Source: Forficula auricularia
Lineage: Eukaryota > Arthropoda > Insecta > Dermaptera > Forficulidae
Assembly: GCA_024734495.1 (NCBI GenBank)
Contig: JALMQS010000128.1
Coordinates: 17,911,079-17,975,078, forward strand
Reading direction: 5' to 3'
Length of the DNA stretch: 64,000 nt
Shown: positions 10,740-21,840 of the stretch, one piece after another
How the letters are laid out: each line of letters opens with the position of its first letter
Numbering within the stretch: the first letter of the stretch is position 1
Position numbers and translations under genes: made by a program
Notes under the pieces: model-generated
Seen by the model: the letters and a program-made list of their open reading frames with translations, nothing else
Databases searched by the model: none
Told to the model about the DNA's origin: nothing

Positions 10740-11370
10740 CGTCTGTGTAGGTACATAACTAAATCTTCAATTTCGAAGTTTTAAATAAAAAGCAAGAAAT
10801 TGAAGAAGCTAATTTTAAAAAACTAAATTTATCTGTAGGTACTATATCCGATAGCTCTATTTATAACTTTTTGAATATTTTTCAAAAATAACTCAAAATT
10901 TTTGGTAAAAAAATAAGAGAATACAAAAACTTATTTTAATAAACAAAGTGAAAAAGTGATATAATCACAATCGCTTAAGCTTTGATAAATTTGGTCAAAA
11001 TTAAAAAAGTTCGTTTCAACAAGGCACGAATTTGTATTACCAATTTGATTTATGTAAAGTATAATAAACAAATCGATATATAATTTGTAAAAATTACTAA
11101 ATATGGTTCCATCTGCAATGGACATTTTTTGAAGGCCACCATTTTTTAAAATATTTTATATTTTTATTATTTTGTTTTTATTTTCTCATAAGATGCTTAG
11201 ACACTTAAGGTATAAAATTTTAGTAAATACAATACATATATTATATATATACAAAATTGTTTAGGCTTAGCATACAAAGGTCTTGTCTTATGGTTTAGAT
11301 ATGGCAATATTATTCTTTCCAAAAGAGAAGTATAGCATAAATTTGACTTTGTCACCTTCTGCATGGGTGC
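10740..11370. other. Unassigned AT-rich stretch
   Basis: No gene, repeat end or RNA is recognised. A 64-codon minus-strand ORF at 10931-11125 has no recognisable features. Confidence 0.35.
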
Positions 11371-11375
11371 CAATT

Positions 11376-11700
11376 TTTAACCGACTTCAAAAAAGGAGGA
11401 GGTTCTCTATTCGATTGATTTTTTTTTTTTTTTTTGTGCCTATGTTACCTCATATCTCTGCCAATTGTCAACCGATTTTGAAAAAAAATTTTGCATTGGG
11501 TCCAGTCTACCTTCCGATTGGCCCCATTTTTTTCGTTTTTTTTTCATAGGTATTAGACCTTTTTTATTAGGTTTGTTTAGACCTAACCTCTTTGTTTATG
11601 AAACGATTTCGATGGTTCTTTTTTTATCCGAAAGGGGGTGTCTTAGGAATGGTGTCATATTAATTTGGCCAAGTTCTGATGATATGATCACTATTAATAA
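11376..11700 (+). repeat. Dispersed 'accgacttcaaaa' repeat fragment
   Basis: Begins with 'aaccgacttcaaaaaaggag' and continues with 'tatctctgccaattgtcaac' and 'cgattttgaaaaaa'. From memory, this phrase is a very common interspersed repeat start in many arthropod genomes, Lepidoptera among them. The two overlapping ORFs here (88 and 85 codons) are driven by T runs and are not genes. The same 'ccgacttcaaaa' word bounds both arms of the fold-back just downstream. Confidence 0.5.
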
Positions 11701-11727
11701 CATCACTAAAAAGAGAAAATAAAAATA

Positions 11728-12104
11728 ATTTTTAAGAAAAAATAAAAACCGACTTCAAAAATTAAATGCAACAAATAAAATACACTAAAAGGTATAAAAT
11801 AATTATTGTCCTATTTAGTTACAACCAAACTACGAAATATTAACATGAAATTACTTTTTTAAGTCGGTCCCAAACATATACCTTTTATGAATCGCACTCG
11901 ACGGATCTTACTTAGTACGTTTGGCGGGTACGCTCGCTTATAGGTATAGTTTGTTTGGTACCGACTTCAAAAAGTAATTTCATGTTAATATTTCGTAGTT
12001 TAGTTGTAACTAAATAAGACAATAATTATTTTATACCTTTTAGTGTATTTTATTTGTTGCATTTAATTTTTTGAAGTCGGTTTTTATTTTTTTCTTAAAA
12101 ATTT
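11728..12104. mobile_element. Fold-back element with ~145-bp arms
   Basis: Arms 11728-11875 and 11953-12104 are near-perfect inverted repeats. Each arm starts and ends with 'ccgacttcaaaa' or its complement, so that word occurs four times. The spacer (11876-11952) is less AT-rich and includes 'gaatcgcactcgacgg' and 'gtttggcgggtacgctcg'. No ORF of note. No target duplication identified. Confidence 0.75.
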
Positions 12105-12590
12105 TTTTTATCTTTATAAAAGTTAAGGTTGTCTGAAGGGATAACTATAATTTTTATTATTTTGGCAAAGCAGCAAATTAAGTCAGCCAATCTCAATGTG
12201 ACGTGGTTAAGGAAACCGTCTAGTCTAAGCAATTGTTTATTTATCTAACATTGGTATTTGCAAAAGAATGTAGGATGGAGAAAAAGGAAATGTATAAAAA
12301 AATATTGATCTTTTCCATACATTAAAAAATGTATTATCATTTGAGTAATCATTCATTGAAGTGTTTACTGTAGATAGAGACCTAATTGTTATAAACTTCT
12401 AAAAAGTTTCTCAGACAACCTGAAAGCTATTATCATTTTTCTCCATTTTTGAGACAGTATTGAACACGAACAAACAAAATAAATAATATTTTTAGAGTGA
12501 ATTTAATTATGAACTAATTAATTATTTGCCTCATTTACCGACAAATATTTTAAAAATTTTGATGAAAATTCAATACTTACTGTCACCCAC
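12105..12590. other. Unassigned stretch
   Basis: Nothing recognisable: AT-rich sequence without repeats, terminal motifs or meaningful frames. Confidence 0.35.
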
Positions 12591-13942
12591 GAGGGGTGAA
12601 CCACGATTGGAATTAGGTGTACACGTATTTGGAATTATGCGGAATTATTTTGGAATTCATTAGATCAGGGGTGTCCAACCTTTTGCCTTACACGGGCCAC
12701 ATTTGAAGAAAAATAATTGCCTCGGACCGCGGATAAAATATTATAAATTCTATTGATATTTGTTATTCAAAAAAGTAGTCAATAATGTAGAAATAAGAAC
12801 TTTATTATTTTTTTATCTCATAGTGAGGTTCTAATTTTGCTTTTCGTAAATTTTATACTTGAAAATAGCTTCTCGTATATATGTAAATACCTACATACTT
12901 ACTAAAAGTGATATGTATTGGTATTTGTTTATATTTTTTTCCTGGTTATATAATTAATATAAAATACTAATAAAGAGACAATATTCAATTTTTCTTTCAG
13001 ATTGGTATCTAATTGTTGTTCTAGAACAATCAATCAGAAAGTTTGCAACTAGAAAATTTATTTCTAATAAAAATAGAGTCGAAAATATAACAAAATGATG
13101 ATTATTTTTTCTGAAATCTTGAAATCTATTTCCAGATTCAAAATTTAAAATTAGCACTTTTATTTTTTGAAAAATTCATAGTAGATTTTCAAATTTCTTA
13201 TTTTAGAGAAAAAAATTTATCACGCCAAATTGTTGTGTATTTTCCAGTGTCTACCTATAAAATTGGGCCAAGAGTTGGACAGTTTAAGCCGAATGCTATT
13301 AAAGAAGGAAATGAGGAATGATAATTTATTTCTTAAAAGGGTTACAGATATAATAATCGCTGACTATCCATTATCTATTGACATGTAAGAACGTCCAAAG
13401 ATCTAAAAGACAAGTCCTGACAAGTCTTAGTGCGGGAGAGAAATTTCAATTAATTGTGATTGTTCTAGAAACCCCCAATTCCTTGTCTCCTTGTACTAGA
13501 ATGATAAATATAGGCTTGGCTAGTGTCGTAACATATAAATTACTGAATTAATAAATATTTTAGAAAATGAAAATATGAGAAGATTAAGAATTTTTAAATA
13601 TTCGAAACTTCATTATTTTTTCTATCTTATATAGTTGAGCTTATGATTTTGATTTTAGTGAATTTTATTCCGCAAAAAGCTTCACGTATTGTACAAATGT
13701 ACATTCATATTTCGAAAAAGGGAATAAATATATCTCTACATATAAATCTCAGTGTTATAAGGAAGTTTATGATTTTATGTTGGGTCACACTCTTGCAGTG
13801 CTGGGTCGCATGCGGCCCGCGGGCCACGGATTGGACAGTCCTGCATTAGATAATGCCCCTACATCTGTTGATCCTTCTACTTAGCAATGAAAGTGGAAGT
13901 GGAAGTAGGTGTACACGATATTGGGTCGCGGTTCATCCCTCG
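12591..13942. mobile_element. Small MITE split by a hAT insertion
   Basis: The left part (12591-12665) starts 'cgaggggtgaaccacg' and reads on to 'ggaattcattagat'. The right part (13844-13942) resumes at 'cattagataa' and ends 'cgcggttcatccctcg'. Joined across the insertion, it matches the intact 156-bp element at 38035-38190 on the opposite strand. Terminal inverted repeats are cgagggRtgaaccRcg. A target duplication for this older insertion is weak here (gtcaccca versus gtctctga). Confidence 0.8.
12666..13843. mobile_element. Non-autonomous hAT element, copy 1 (1178 bp)
   Basis: Ends 'caggggtgtccaacc' and 'ggattggacagtcctg' are imperfect hAT-type terminal inverted repeats. An exact 8-bp duplication, cattagat, flanks it (12658-12665 and 13844-13851); the empty site with a single cattagat is visible in the related MITE at 38 kb. 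The interior has subterminal G+C-rich patches ('tcggaccgcgg', 'tgcggcccgcgggccacgg') and no transposase; ORFs of 67-68 codons are not conserved in copy 2. About 1.2 kb of AT-rich interior is shared with 31622-32804. Confidence 0.9.
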
Positions 13943-13944
13943 GT

Positions 13945-16900
13945 CTCTGATATATTCAATATATTTTTTAAGGATGCTTTTCAATATAATTCATATCAGC
14001 CAGCATTCCTTTAGTTGGGCATAATTTTTTTAATTTTATAAAATTAATTTATGAAATTATTTTATGATTTCAAAACGCCTAAGTGGTGTGCAAGCAGCGC
14101 AACCTTTTAACAATTTAAAGCCTACCCTACAGGCGTTAACAAATCTCCATTTATTTATAATTTTTCAAAAAGAAAACAAAATACATATCAAAAACTTTTT
14201 TTTAATTTGTAAAATAATTTAAATTAAATCGATTGAACTCCGAAGTATTCCATTGCCATAAGAATTAAAGCAAAACATTGTGATTTATGGGTATAACAAA
14301 TGGATTCTATTCATAGGCTGTTTTTTATACTAATTAAGAAGTACACACTCTTCGAAAATACAAAAGCAAATATCCTTGACGTTTCTTTAGACATTGGAAC
14401 AATAAAATATTTAAAGATACCAAGTTCGTATTGATAGATTACGATTCGGTAAAAAGAAAAACAATTATTCAAATAAGCAATGTATACAAATATACCAATA
14501 TCATAACTTAAAAATTAAATATTCAATTCTAATTTTCCCCAAATTTTAGGTTACAAATCAATTTCTTCCCTGCATAATAAAGGCTCATATCAAGCACTGA
14601 GAATCATCACATAAAGTTTACCTATTTGAAATTTATGGAGAGTATGAATTGACATTATGAACCATGTGAATTCGAAAAGAAAGTAATTTTTTAAGGATTT
14701 CTTATAAGAAAAATTTATTAAAATTATTTTTTCAGAATTTGTTGATAACTTCAGAGATACTGGAGGGAGCACTATTAGGTACGAACGATTTCTTCATTTT
14801 TGACAATTAAAACATCGGAACACTAATAGTGATATAGTTTTAGAATTCTCATTCACATATTTTGGTTGGGGCGACAGGAAAAGAGATTGAGCTTTTCTTC
14901 GGAGACAATACCAGTATGTAAGCGTAGGACCCAAATTGGTTGAAAAGAAGAAGAAAATACCTGACTGTCAATAACTGGTATCAGGTTCAATGAGGTACAT
15001 TGTTCGAACTTTTTAAGTCGGAGAGTCGTGTTCAAGTGCACCGCACAATGTTTAAATATTAAACCAGCTCAATTCCGACTTTTAAATTCAAATAAATCCT
15101 TCATAAGAAGTTCTAAGCCAAATTTAAAAAGTCAAAATTACTTGTATTTTCATCATAACTACCGAAGATTTCTTATAAGTAAATTTTTAAAAATATTTTT
15201 CACGATAATCTAAGAATCAAGATGATATTTATTTATGGGTTTTTTCCTAGCAAATTCACCCCAAATACTAAAGGGTGCTATTTTTTGGAATCCATTAATC
15301 ACACTTTGACATGAACAAATTGTGATAAAAAAGTAAAATTATTATTATTATTTAAATTGCAACTTCTGTAATAAATTTCGAAAGTCAAAATAATTTAATT
15401 AAAATTACCTATTATTTCTTATAAATAAAATGTGTTTTAACTAAAATTTATTTACCACTTAATATCATAATGGGTATACGTATTAAAATAACTGTATTCA
15501 TGTTTTTTGCCTAGCAAATTCATCGCAAATTCTAACTAAATAAATCCTTTAATAACAAGCAAGATGACTAGCGTCAACAAATTGCTTTAATTCGAGGATA
15601 GAAAGAAAGTATTTTAAAGTAAAAATTGATTGCAGATTTTTTTTGTTAAGATTATTGACGTTTAGTTATCTCAATTTTTAATAATTTTTAAATCAGCGAT
15701 TCCAAATCTATTAATATTTTAAATTCCAATTACTTTTTGAAATGAAATATTTTTTTACATAGCTCTTTTAATGATTTATTTTATTGTGAAAATCATATAT
15801 AATAATTCGCGCGAAATTTGCATGAAATCGCAGTAAAAATTAACAATTTTTCTTTTTATATATTTACTATATTGAATTAATCTCTAAGTTTCTGTAGATA
15901 TTTTTCTGTAAATTTACCTCTGTCGTAAATATGCAGCAAATCGATTTAGCTTATATTTGAAAAGTTTAATGACTCGTCCGTCCTTACCTCTTAAAAGGCG
16001 CAATATCTCAAAAAAGCAGAAAAATTAAAATGAAAGATAAGTTTTTTTCATAGAGAGCCACTACTACTACTACGATCTTAAATGCAGAATACCGATTTAA
16101 AAATAGTTAGCTAGGCGACTTTTACTATTTAACCAAAATTAATGTATGGAAAAACTATCATTTGTAAAAGAATAGATCGCCTGTTCGCTCAAGTTCAAGC
16201 GATTAACGCAGTCTAAAGGTTACATGTGGAAAAAAATAATATAAACAGATTAGCATTAGAAAATGGTGTTTGTTTTTAGACCGAATATTAAAATTGGATT
16301 CAAATGACATTGAGTGGATTGGCAATTACTATGATTTTTATTATCGGAAAAACCTGACTTAGCTTGTCAGTTTAATCACATGTTATGTCAGACGATAAAC
16401 GTGCTAAAGAATTTAATCCCAAGCTGGTTGGTTCGATAATCCAGGGTGAATTTTCTCTCTAAACATCTATTCAAGTTGAAACTGGTATGAAAATTTTGAA
16501 TTATTAAGAAATATATACACCCAAAATTAAAAAAAAATTAAAAGACACTTGAAAAGACATTTTGAAAATATGATAATGAAATATTTAAGATGAATTTTAT
16601 AATAATGTAGTAAAAATTGAGAAAAGTGAATTTAAAAATCAAGGGTTATGTAGTTCTTCTCATCTGTCCCCAAAACTAATTATTTTATAGCAATCAAAAT
16701 TACTCCCAATAAGCTGCCTTTGTCAATTTTCACAAATTTTTAAATGAAAGATTCTGAAGGAAAAAAGGGGCATATCTGGGACGATTTTAAAACTCAACGC
16801 GAGTCAAAATAAAATCTACAATATATCCTGTATACTAGGATTTAGAAGTAGTCAAAATTTTTTTTAAAAATTGATTTAAATTGATCTAAGTGCGCGATTT

Positions 16901-17165
16901 TTGATGTTGAGTGTAGTGTCGAAAGTTTATATAAGTTTTTGTTGTTGTATAATATAGGATCATGATTCTGTGCTTACGACTTTTGTAATATTGCAGAGCT
17001 CTGAAGATAATCTTTTAAATTAAGAATAAACGATTAGGGTTAACCGAAACTTCAATATATACCCAACAATCCATTTAAGTTTTATAAGAATGGTTTTTGT
17101 ATTCGGCTTGTTATGCATGCGAGGAAGTAATGAATGTTGCAATAGAATCACTCGAACGGAAATGT
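13945..17165. other. Unassigned AT-rich stretch (3.2 kb)
   Basis: No gene is seen. Segments around 15170-15270 and 15410-15540 share phrases ('tttcttataa', 'cctagcaaattca(c/t)c'), suggesting an old diverged tandem duplication with a period of roughly 250 bp. A moderately G+C-richer patch at 14870-15050 carries short ORFs on both strands with no recognisable product. Confidence 0.35.
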
Positions 17166-17169
17166 TTTT

Positions 17170-17547
17170 GTTTGGGTTGGTTAAGCGCTGTCTCGGTTCT
17201 CTATAGTTAACACAGTGGTTTGGTTTTGGGGACTCACCTGGAAAAAGGGGCGCCGCCTAGGCGGCGGAAGCGCGGCGCCCTGCCCAGGCGCCATCGCCAT
17301 TCGCGCTAAGCTGGCCACTGTCGCGGTTGACAACCACTCAACAACTAAAAGCACTCCGAGAGAAGTCGATCAAGACTTAGACCGTGTTGCGACTTAGAGA
17401 ACGCGCGAAGGACTGGTTGAAGCCGCGGCTTGGCAGCCGTCTTCTGCTCGGTCCCCCTTCAGGCCCCTACCGACCCCCACCGACTACGTCCCCTCGAAGA
17501 CCCCTCCATGGTGTGGGCGAGCGCGCCAAACACGAACTAACCCAAAC
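17170..17547. other. G+C-rich island bounded by inverted 13-mers
   Basis: In strong contrast to its surroundings this 0.38-kb block is G+C-rich, with 'gcgccgcctaggcggcgg' (itself a palindrome) near 17250 and C-rich text at 17450-17520. It is bounded by 'gtttgggttggtt' (17170-17182) and the imperfect complement 'aactaacccaaac' (17535-17547). A 60-codon plus-strand ORF at 17215-17397 crosses it without recognisable domain. It could be a foreign or recently inserted element, or a promoter/exon fragment. Confidence 0.45.
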
Positions 17548-17734
17548 CAAAGCCTAATCGGGTAAAAACTCTACTAGTATTAAACACTTTGCACAACAAA
17601 ATGGATCACTGCGAGGCAAGCACTTTTCCAGCAATATTTTTCACGGGGGGGGGGGCAATTTTTATTTTTTAATCAGAATTTATCAAAATGAAAATGTTAG
17701 AATAAAAGTAATTTAATTCATATTGTCTTTAGAT

Positions 17735-17830
17735 GAGACCTCTTTGTGATCATACCCCAAGGATTGATGAAAAAATGATGTTCAAGCTTAAGATGCTGTA
17801 ATTAATTGAGAGGTGTTTATTTATAGCTTA
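17735..17830 (+). repeat. SINE 3' fragment (related to 17930-18154)
   Basis: Shares 'gaggcctc/gagacctc', then 'gctgtaattaattgagaggt' with the 3' part of the tRNA-SINE just downstream ('gcagtaattaattgacaggt' at 18128). The tRNA head is absent, so it is probably a 5'-truncated or decayed copy in the same orientation. Confidence 0.5.
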
Positions 17831-17931
17831 AATTCTGACCAGTATAGGGCCGCGATGATAAATAAAGAATACATTAAAAATATAGCTAAATACTAATTCC
17901 TTAGAGATATCTAGGATTAAATTGGATCGGG

Positions 17932-18154
17932 GACTTGTAGCTCAGTTGGTTAGAGTTCCTCTTGATTACCCGAGGTCTCAGGCTCGTGCCCTAGATGGTC
18001 CTGGTTTCTGTAAAATGTGTTCTTTATTTTCTACTTTAATTTGTAAAATTGTATTTAGAAGAGGCCTCGTTGTTAGTACATCTATCCATAACTTGACGAA
18101 TAAACATTATTATCCAGCTTAGAGTGCAGTAATTAATTGACAGGTGTTTAGTTT
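17932..18154 (+). mobile_element. tRNA-derived SINE
   Basis: Starts 'ggacttgtagctcagttggt' followed by 'tagag', a classic tRNA D-arm and A-box, then a B-box-like 'ggctcgtgccc' near 17983. A 3' body runs to about 18154 and matches the fragment at 17735-17830. The anticodon region does not form a proper stem and B-box bases are altered, so it is not a working tRNA. No convincing target duplication was found. The 66-codon ORF in it is incidental. Confidence 0.65.
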
Positions 18155-18263
18155 AATTTTATTAATTTTAAATTTTCTATAATGACTCTATAATACTTTA
18201 ATTATTACAATATTTCCATTAATAAACAAAAAGTTCATTTTTGTGTAATAATAAAATTAGCAG

Positions 18264-18392
18264 TGGGTTGATGGAGATATCAGCCAAAGTGTGATACACC
18301 GGCTTCAATAAAACTCCCAGGATAAGACGTTTCGGCCTAAATTTTATTGGACCATCCTCAGTTCCACTTTTGCTGATATCTCCATCAACCCA
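18264..18392 (-). mobile_element. Inverted-repeat element with hammerhead-like motif, family C
   Basis: Exact 21-bp inverted arms, tgggttgatggagatatcagc read inward on the left (18264-18284) and its complement at 18372-18392, enclose a hammerhead-like motif on the minus strand. No reverse transcriptase is present. The arrangement resembles other motif-bearing fold-backs in the window and is likely a Penelope-like end fragment. Confidence 0.5.
18329..18361 (-). ncRNA. Hammerhead-like motif (family C)
   Basis: Minus strand: CTGAGGA-T-GGTC-(loop)-GGCC-GAAACGTC. CTGANGA and GAAA boxes are both intact; GGTC/GGCC pairs with one U-G wobble. There is one extra base before stem II. Followed by 'gtcttatcctgggag'. 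Confidence 0.5.
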
Positions 18393-18399
18393 GTGGAAT

Positions 18400-18815
18400 T
18401 TCATCACAGCCACGATTACCAACAACATAATAAAATTAGAATTTGTAAGAGGGAAGTCTTAGTATAGTAAAATCACAAGAAGTCCTTAATTAATGCCACA
18501 TTACTAAAAAAATAGTATTTATGTATTAAGAATAATAGCATTATACCATCTGTTAGCTTGGTGTAGCCAGTGCGCCTAAAACCTACGCAACCAGGGTCGC
18601 CGCGTGGGTAAGAGGCTCCTAGGTGCAAAAGAAATTTAGCACCCTTTTCCATGTTACAAAATTTGTACATTAAACAACAACATGGTGCCCTTTCGATGAA
18701 GGGCCCGTACAGGGGAGGGGGGGTGCTAAAATCATGTAACATTTTTTTAAATTTGAATAGGAAATCATAAATAAATACTTAATAAAGAATCTATAAAAAA
18801 TAAATAAAAAAAGAA
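18400..18815. other. Unassigned stretch with a G+C-richer patch
   Basis: Positions about 18550-18730 are less AT-rich and give an 89-codon minus-strand ORF (18473-18742) with no recognisable domain; it includes text such as 'gcgacc' and 'acgcggc'. Probably another decayed repeat; no ends seen. Confidence 0.3.
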
Positions 18816-18823
18816 AATCCAGA

Positions 18824-18942
18824 AGACCTTATTCTGTTCAAAGCACTAGTCCCTGAAAAATTACCGAAGTTAAGCAGCATGTAGTGGGGTTAGTTCTGAG
18901 ATGGAAATACTTAAAAAGTTCACTAGGACTGCAACCTTTTAT
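18824..18942 (+). pseudogene. 5S rRNA-like relic (pseudogene or 5S-derived SINE)
   Basis: The block aligns in order with 5S rRNA: 'ttcaaagcac' (TTGAAAGCAC), 'attaccgaagttaagcagc' (ATCACCGAAGTTAAGCAGC), 'ggggttagttct-gagatgg' (GGTTAGTACTTGGATGG) and a decayed 3' end at 'aggactgcaacct'. About 120 bp in length, as expected. The internal control region is partly preserved but the ends no longer pair, so it is not a functional 5S gene. Either a dispersed 5S pseudogene or the head of a 5S-derived (SINE3-type) element. Confidence 0.65.
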
Positions 18943-18944
18943 CT

Positions 18945-20050
18945 CAATTAGGGAGACAACGGTTATTTTCTTAGGTGACTAGCCAGAAGATAATACTAGT
19001 AATTTGGCAATTCTAAAGAATTTCTGGGAAATCCCTATAGAGGCTCGCGGACTACATTTTAAGAAATGCTGCTTTAATCCTATTCACTAACAAATAATTA
19101 GAAATCATTATAAAAATATTAATTTGATTAGTGATAACTCCCGCTAAGCACAATTAATTATAAGTTCTAATACATGTTCAATTATGCAAACATAAAAGAA
19201 AAATAAATAAAACACGGATTAATTTATCATTGGCTCATTACTGGATCACACTAGAGTATACATTTATGATAAAATAAATACATTATATAGGTTACATAAG
19301 ATATGAGCTGTTTTGATTGCAGTATTTATACGACCCTAACACCAATAGTATGTATACATAGATAAGAAAAAGATGAAAGGTGTCAAAAGAGTCAAAAGAT
19401 TCATAATCCCCTACTCACCCAATAATTATGGTAGAATGAATGGAAATCATAAGAATACAATTAATTTGACCATTTACTCTTAAATTAGCGTGATCAAAAT
19501 GTTGTGTAAGATAATCCTTTTTTCAGCTATTTACTGCTACATCTTTTATAGGAAAAATTTTAAATAAACTTCCCGTGACTTGGGCCTAAACTTTAAAGGA
19601 AATTTGTATTTTTAAACCTTGAACTGGAAAAATAATGTGTCGAAGTATAATATAATAGCTAGTAACACACATCCGAAAACTCTTAAAATTCTTTCAAAAG
19701 ATTGAAGGTTACTCTTTGAGGTTAGTTGAACTAATTCGAGGAACATTCTTAGACAATGCTAAGAGCGCATTATGACTAGATTAAAATTGATTTTTAAATT
19801 ATGTCTTTATGCTGATGTTGTCAAGAGTTGATAACCTAGAATCCTCGTGATAAATTGTAGGAAATCGAATGAAAGCTGAACTGCTTTCTTCATCAAAACA
19901 GGCTTCATAGCTATTTGAGAGCACTAAAATGAATCGTGATTTTGATTGATTGACTTGTCAGTTCTAGTTCAAGGCCTCATTCGTTCTGTGACCTGTACCG
20001 ACTTTTTGTGTCTGTCTTGATAGTGCATTTGAATTTACTATAGTCAAAGA
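18945..20050. other. Unassigned AT-rich stretch
   Basis: No gene or repeat end recognised between the 5S-like relic and the 398-bp array. Confidence 0.35.
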
Positions 20051-20195
20051 AAGCAATTAACATTGTGAAAGATATTAATTTGCCGATGGTAATAGATTCA
20101 AATTTACTAGAAAATCATAGATCAAAGATGGTGTCATCTATTAAATCCGATGGAGTGGAATATTTTTAATTATATGTCAGAGGGGTTGTTTTTCA

Positions 20196-20266
20196 CCCCC
20201 TCGGGAATCGAACCCGAGTGCCAGTAACAGCAATCCGGGCCACCTGGCTCACCTGCGGGATACGAA
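20196..20266 (-). repeat. tRNA-like core, array unit 1
   Basis: The minus strand has 'ggtgagccaggtggc' (A-box-like) and TCGGG-TTCGATT-CCCGA, a perfect 5-bp T-stem with a 7-base loop containing the B-box. The acceptor and anticodon stems cannot be completed, so this is tRNA-derived rather than a tRNA gene. It could serve as an internal RNA polymerase III promoter. The same core recurs in the next direct unit. Confidence 0.6.
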
Positions 20267-20593
20267 CCTCTCTGACATATGCAAACGCGTAAAATATTTT
20301 ACTCAAAGATTGTTATCTTAATTTGTAAAATTTCGCGATATAGTGATTCTAAATTTAAACATATAGCCATGCCATATAATTTAAATAAAGGTGGTTGAGT
20401 GTTTCGAATTTTGAAGAAATTCAAAATTCGAAGGGCAATGGAATGACTTTTCCTAATTTAATATGAAAGATATTAATTTGCCGATGGTAATAGATTCAAA
20501 TTTACTAGAAAAATCATAGATCAAAGATGGTGTCATCTATTAAATCCGATGGAGTGGAATATTTTTAATTATATGTCAGAGGGGTTGTTTTTC

Positions 20594-20664
20594 ACCCCTC
20601 GGGAATCGAACCCGAGTGCCAGTAACAGCAATCCGGGCCACCTGGCTCACCTGCGGGATACGAA
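20594..20664 (-). repeat. tRNA-like core, array unit 2
   Basis: Identical in its T-arm and A-box-like segments to the core in unit 1, one period later. The only nearby change is a shorter C run next to the T-arm. Confidence 0.6.
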
Positions 20665-21369
20665 CCTCTCTGACATATGCAAACGCGTAAAATATTTTAC
20701 TCAAAGATTGTTATCTTAATTTGTAAAATTTCGCGATATAGTGATTCTAAATTTAAACATATAGCCATGCCATATAATTTAAATAAAGGTGGTTGAGTGT
20801 TTCGAATTTTGAAGAAATTCAAAATTCGAAGGGCAATGGAATGACTTTTCCTAATTTAATATGAAAGATATTAATTTGCCGATGGTAATAGATTCAAATT
20901 TACTAGAAAATCATAGATCAAAGATGGTGTCATCTATTAAATCCGATGGAGTGGAATATTTTTAATTATATGTCAGAGGGGTTGTTTTTCACCCCTCGGG
21001 AATCGAACCCGAGTGCCAGTAACAGCAATCCGGGCCACCGGTCAACAACAACCCCTCTGACATATAATTAAAAATATTCCACTCCATCGGATTTAATAGA
21101 TGACACCATCTTTGATCTATGATTTTCTAGTAAATTTGAATCTATTACCATCGGCAAATTAATATCTTTCATATTAAATTAGGAAAAGTCATTCCATTGC
21201 CCTTCGAATTTTGAATTTCTTCAAAATTCGAAACACTCAACCACCTTTATTTAAATTATATGGCATGGCTATATGTTTAAATTTAGAATCACTATATCGC
21301 GAAATTTTACAAATTAAGATAACAATCTTTGAGTAAAATATTTTACGCGTTTGCATATGTCAGAGAGGT

Positions 21370-21442
21370 TCGTATCCCGCAGGTGAGCCAGGTGGCCCGG
21401 ATTGCTGTTACTGGCACTCGGGTTCGATTCCCGAGGGGGTGA
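21370..21442 (+). repeat. tRNA-like core, inverted unit 1
   Basis: Same core on the plus strand: 'ggtgagccaggtggcccg' then 'gggttcgattcccgag', with 'cagagaggttcg' before it and 'acaacccctctgacatat' after it. Confidence 0.6.
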
Positions 21443-21767
21443 AAAACAACCCCTCTGACATATAATTAAAAATATTCCACTCCATCGGATTTAATAGATG
21501 ACACCATCTTTGATCTATGATTTTCTAGTAAATTTGAATCTATTACCATCGGCAAATTAATATCTTTCATATTAAATTAGAAAAGTCATTCCATTGCCCT
21601 TCGAATTTTGAATTTCTTCAAAATTCGAAACACTCAACCACCTTTATTTAAATTATATGGCATGGCTATATGTTTAAATTTAGAATCACTATATCGCGAA
21701 ATTTTACAAATTAAGATAACAATCTTTGAGTAAAATATTTTACGCGTTTGCATATGTCAGAGAGGTT

Positions 21768-21840
21768 CGTATCCCGCAGGTGAGCCAGGTGGCCCGGATT
21801 GCTGTTACTGGCACTCGGGTTCGATTCCCGAGGGGGTGAA
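21768..21840 (+). repeat. tRNA-like core, inverted unit 2
   Basis: Second plus-strand core, one period after the previous one, with the same A-box-like and B-box sequences. Confidence 0.6.

Noticed and set aside
17932..18010. Functional tRNA gene
   Set aside because: The D-arm is excellent, but anticodon and acceptor stems do not form and the B-box is altered; a SINE body follows.
18824..18942. Working 5S rRNA gene
   Set aside because: Many substitutions, no terminal pairing and no gene-cluster context.
20196..20266. Functional tRNA gene in the array unit
   Set aside because: Only the T-arm is complete; acceptor and anticodon stems cannot be drawn.
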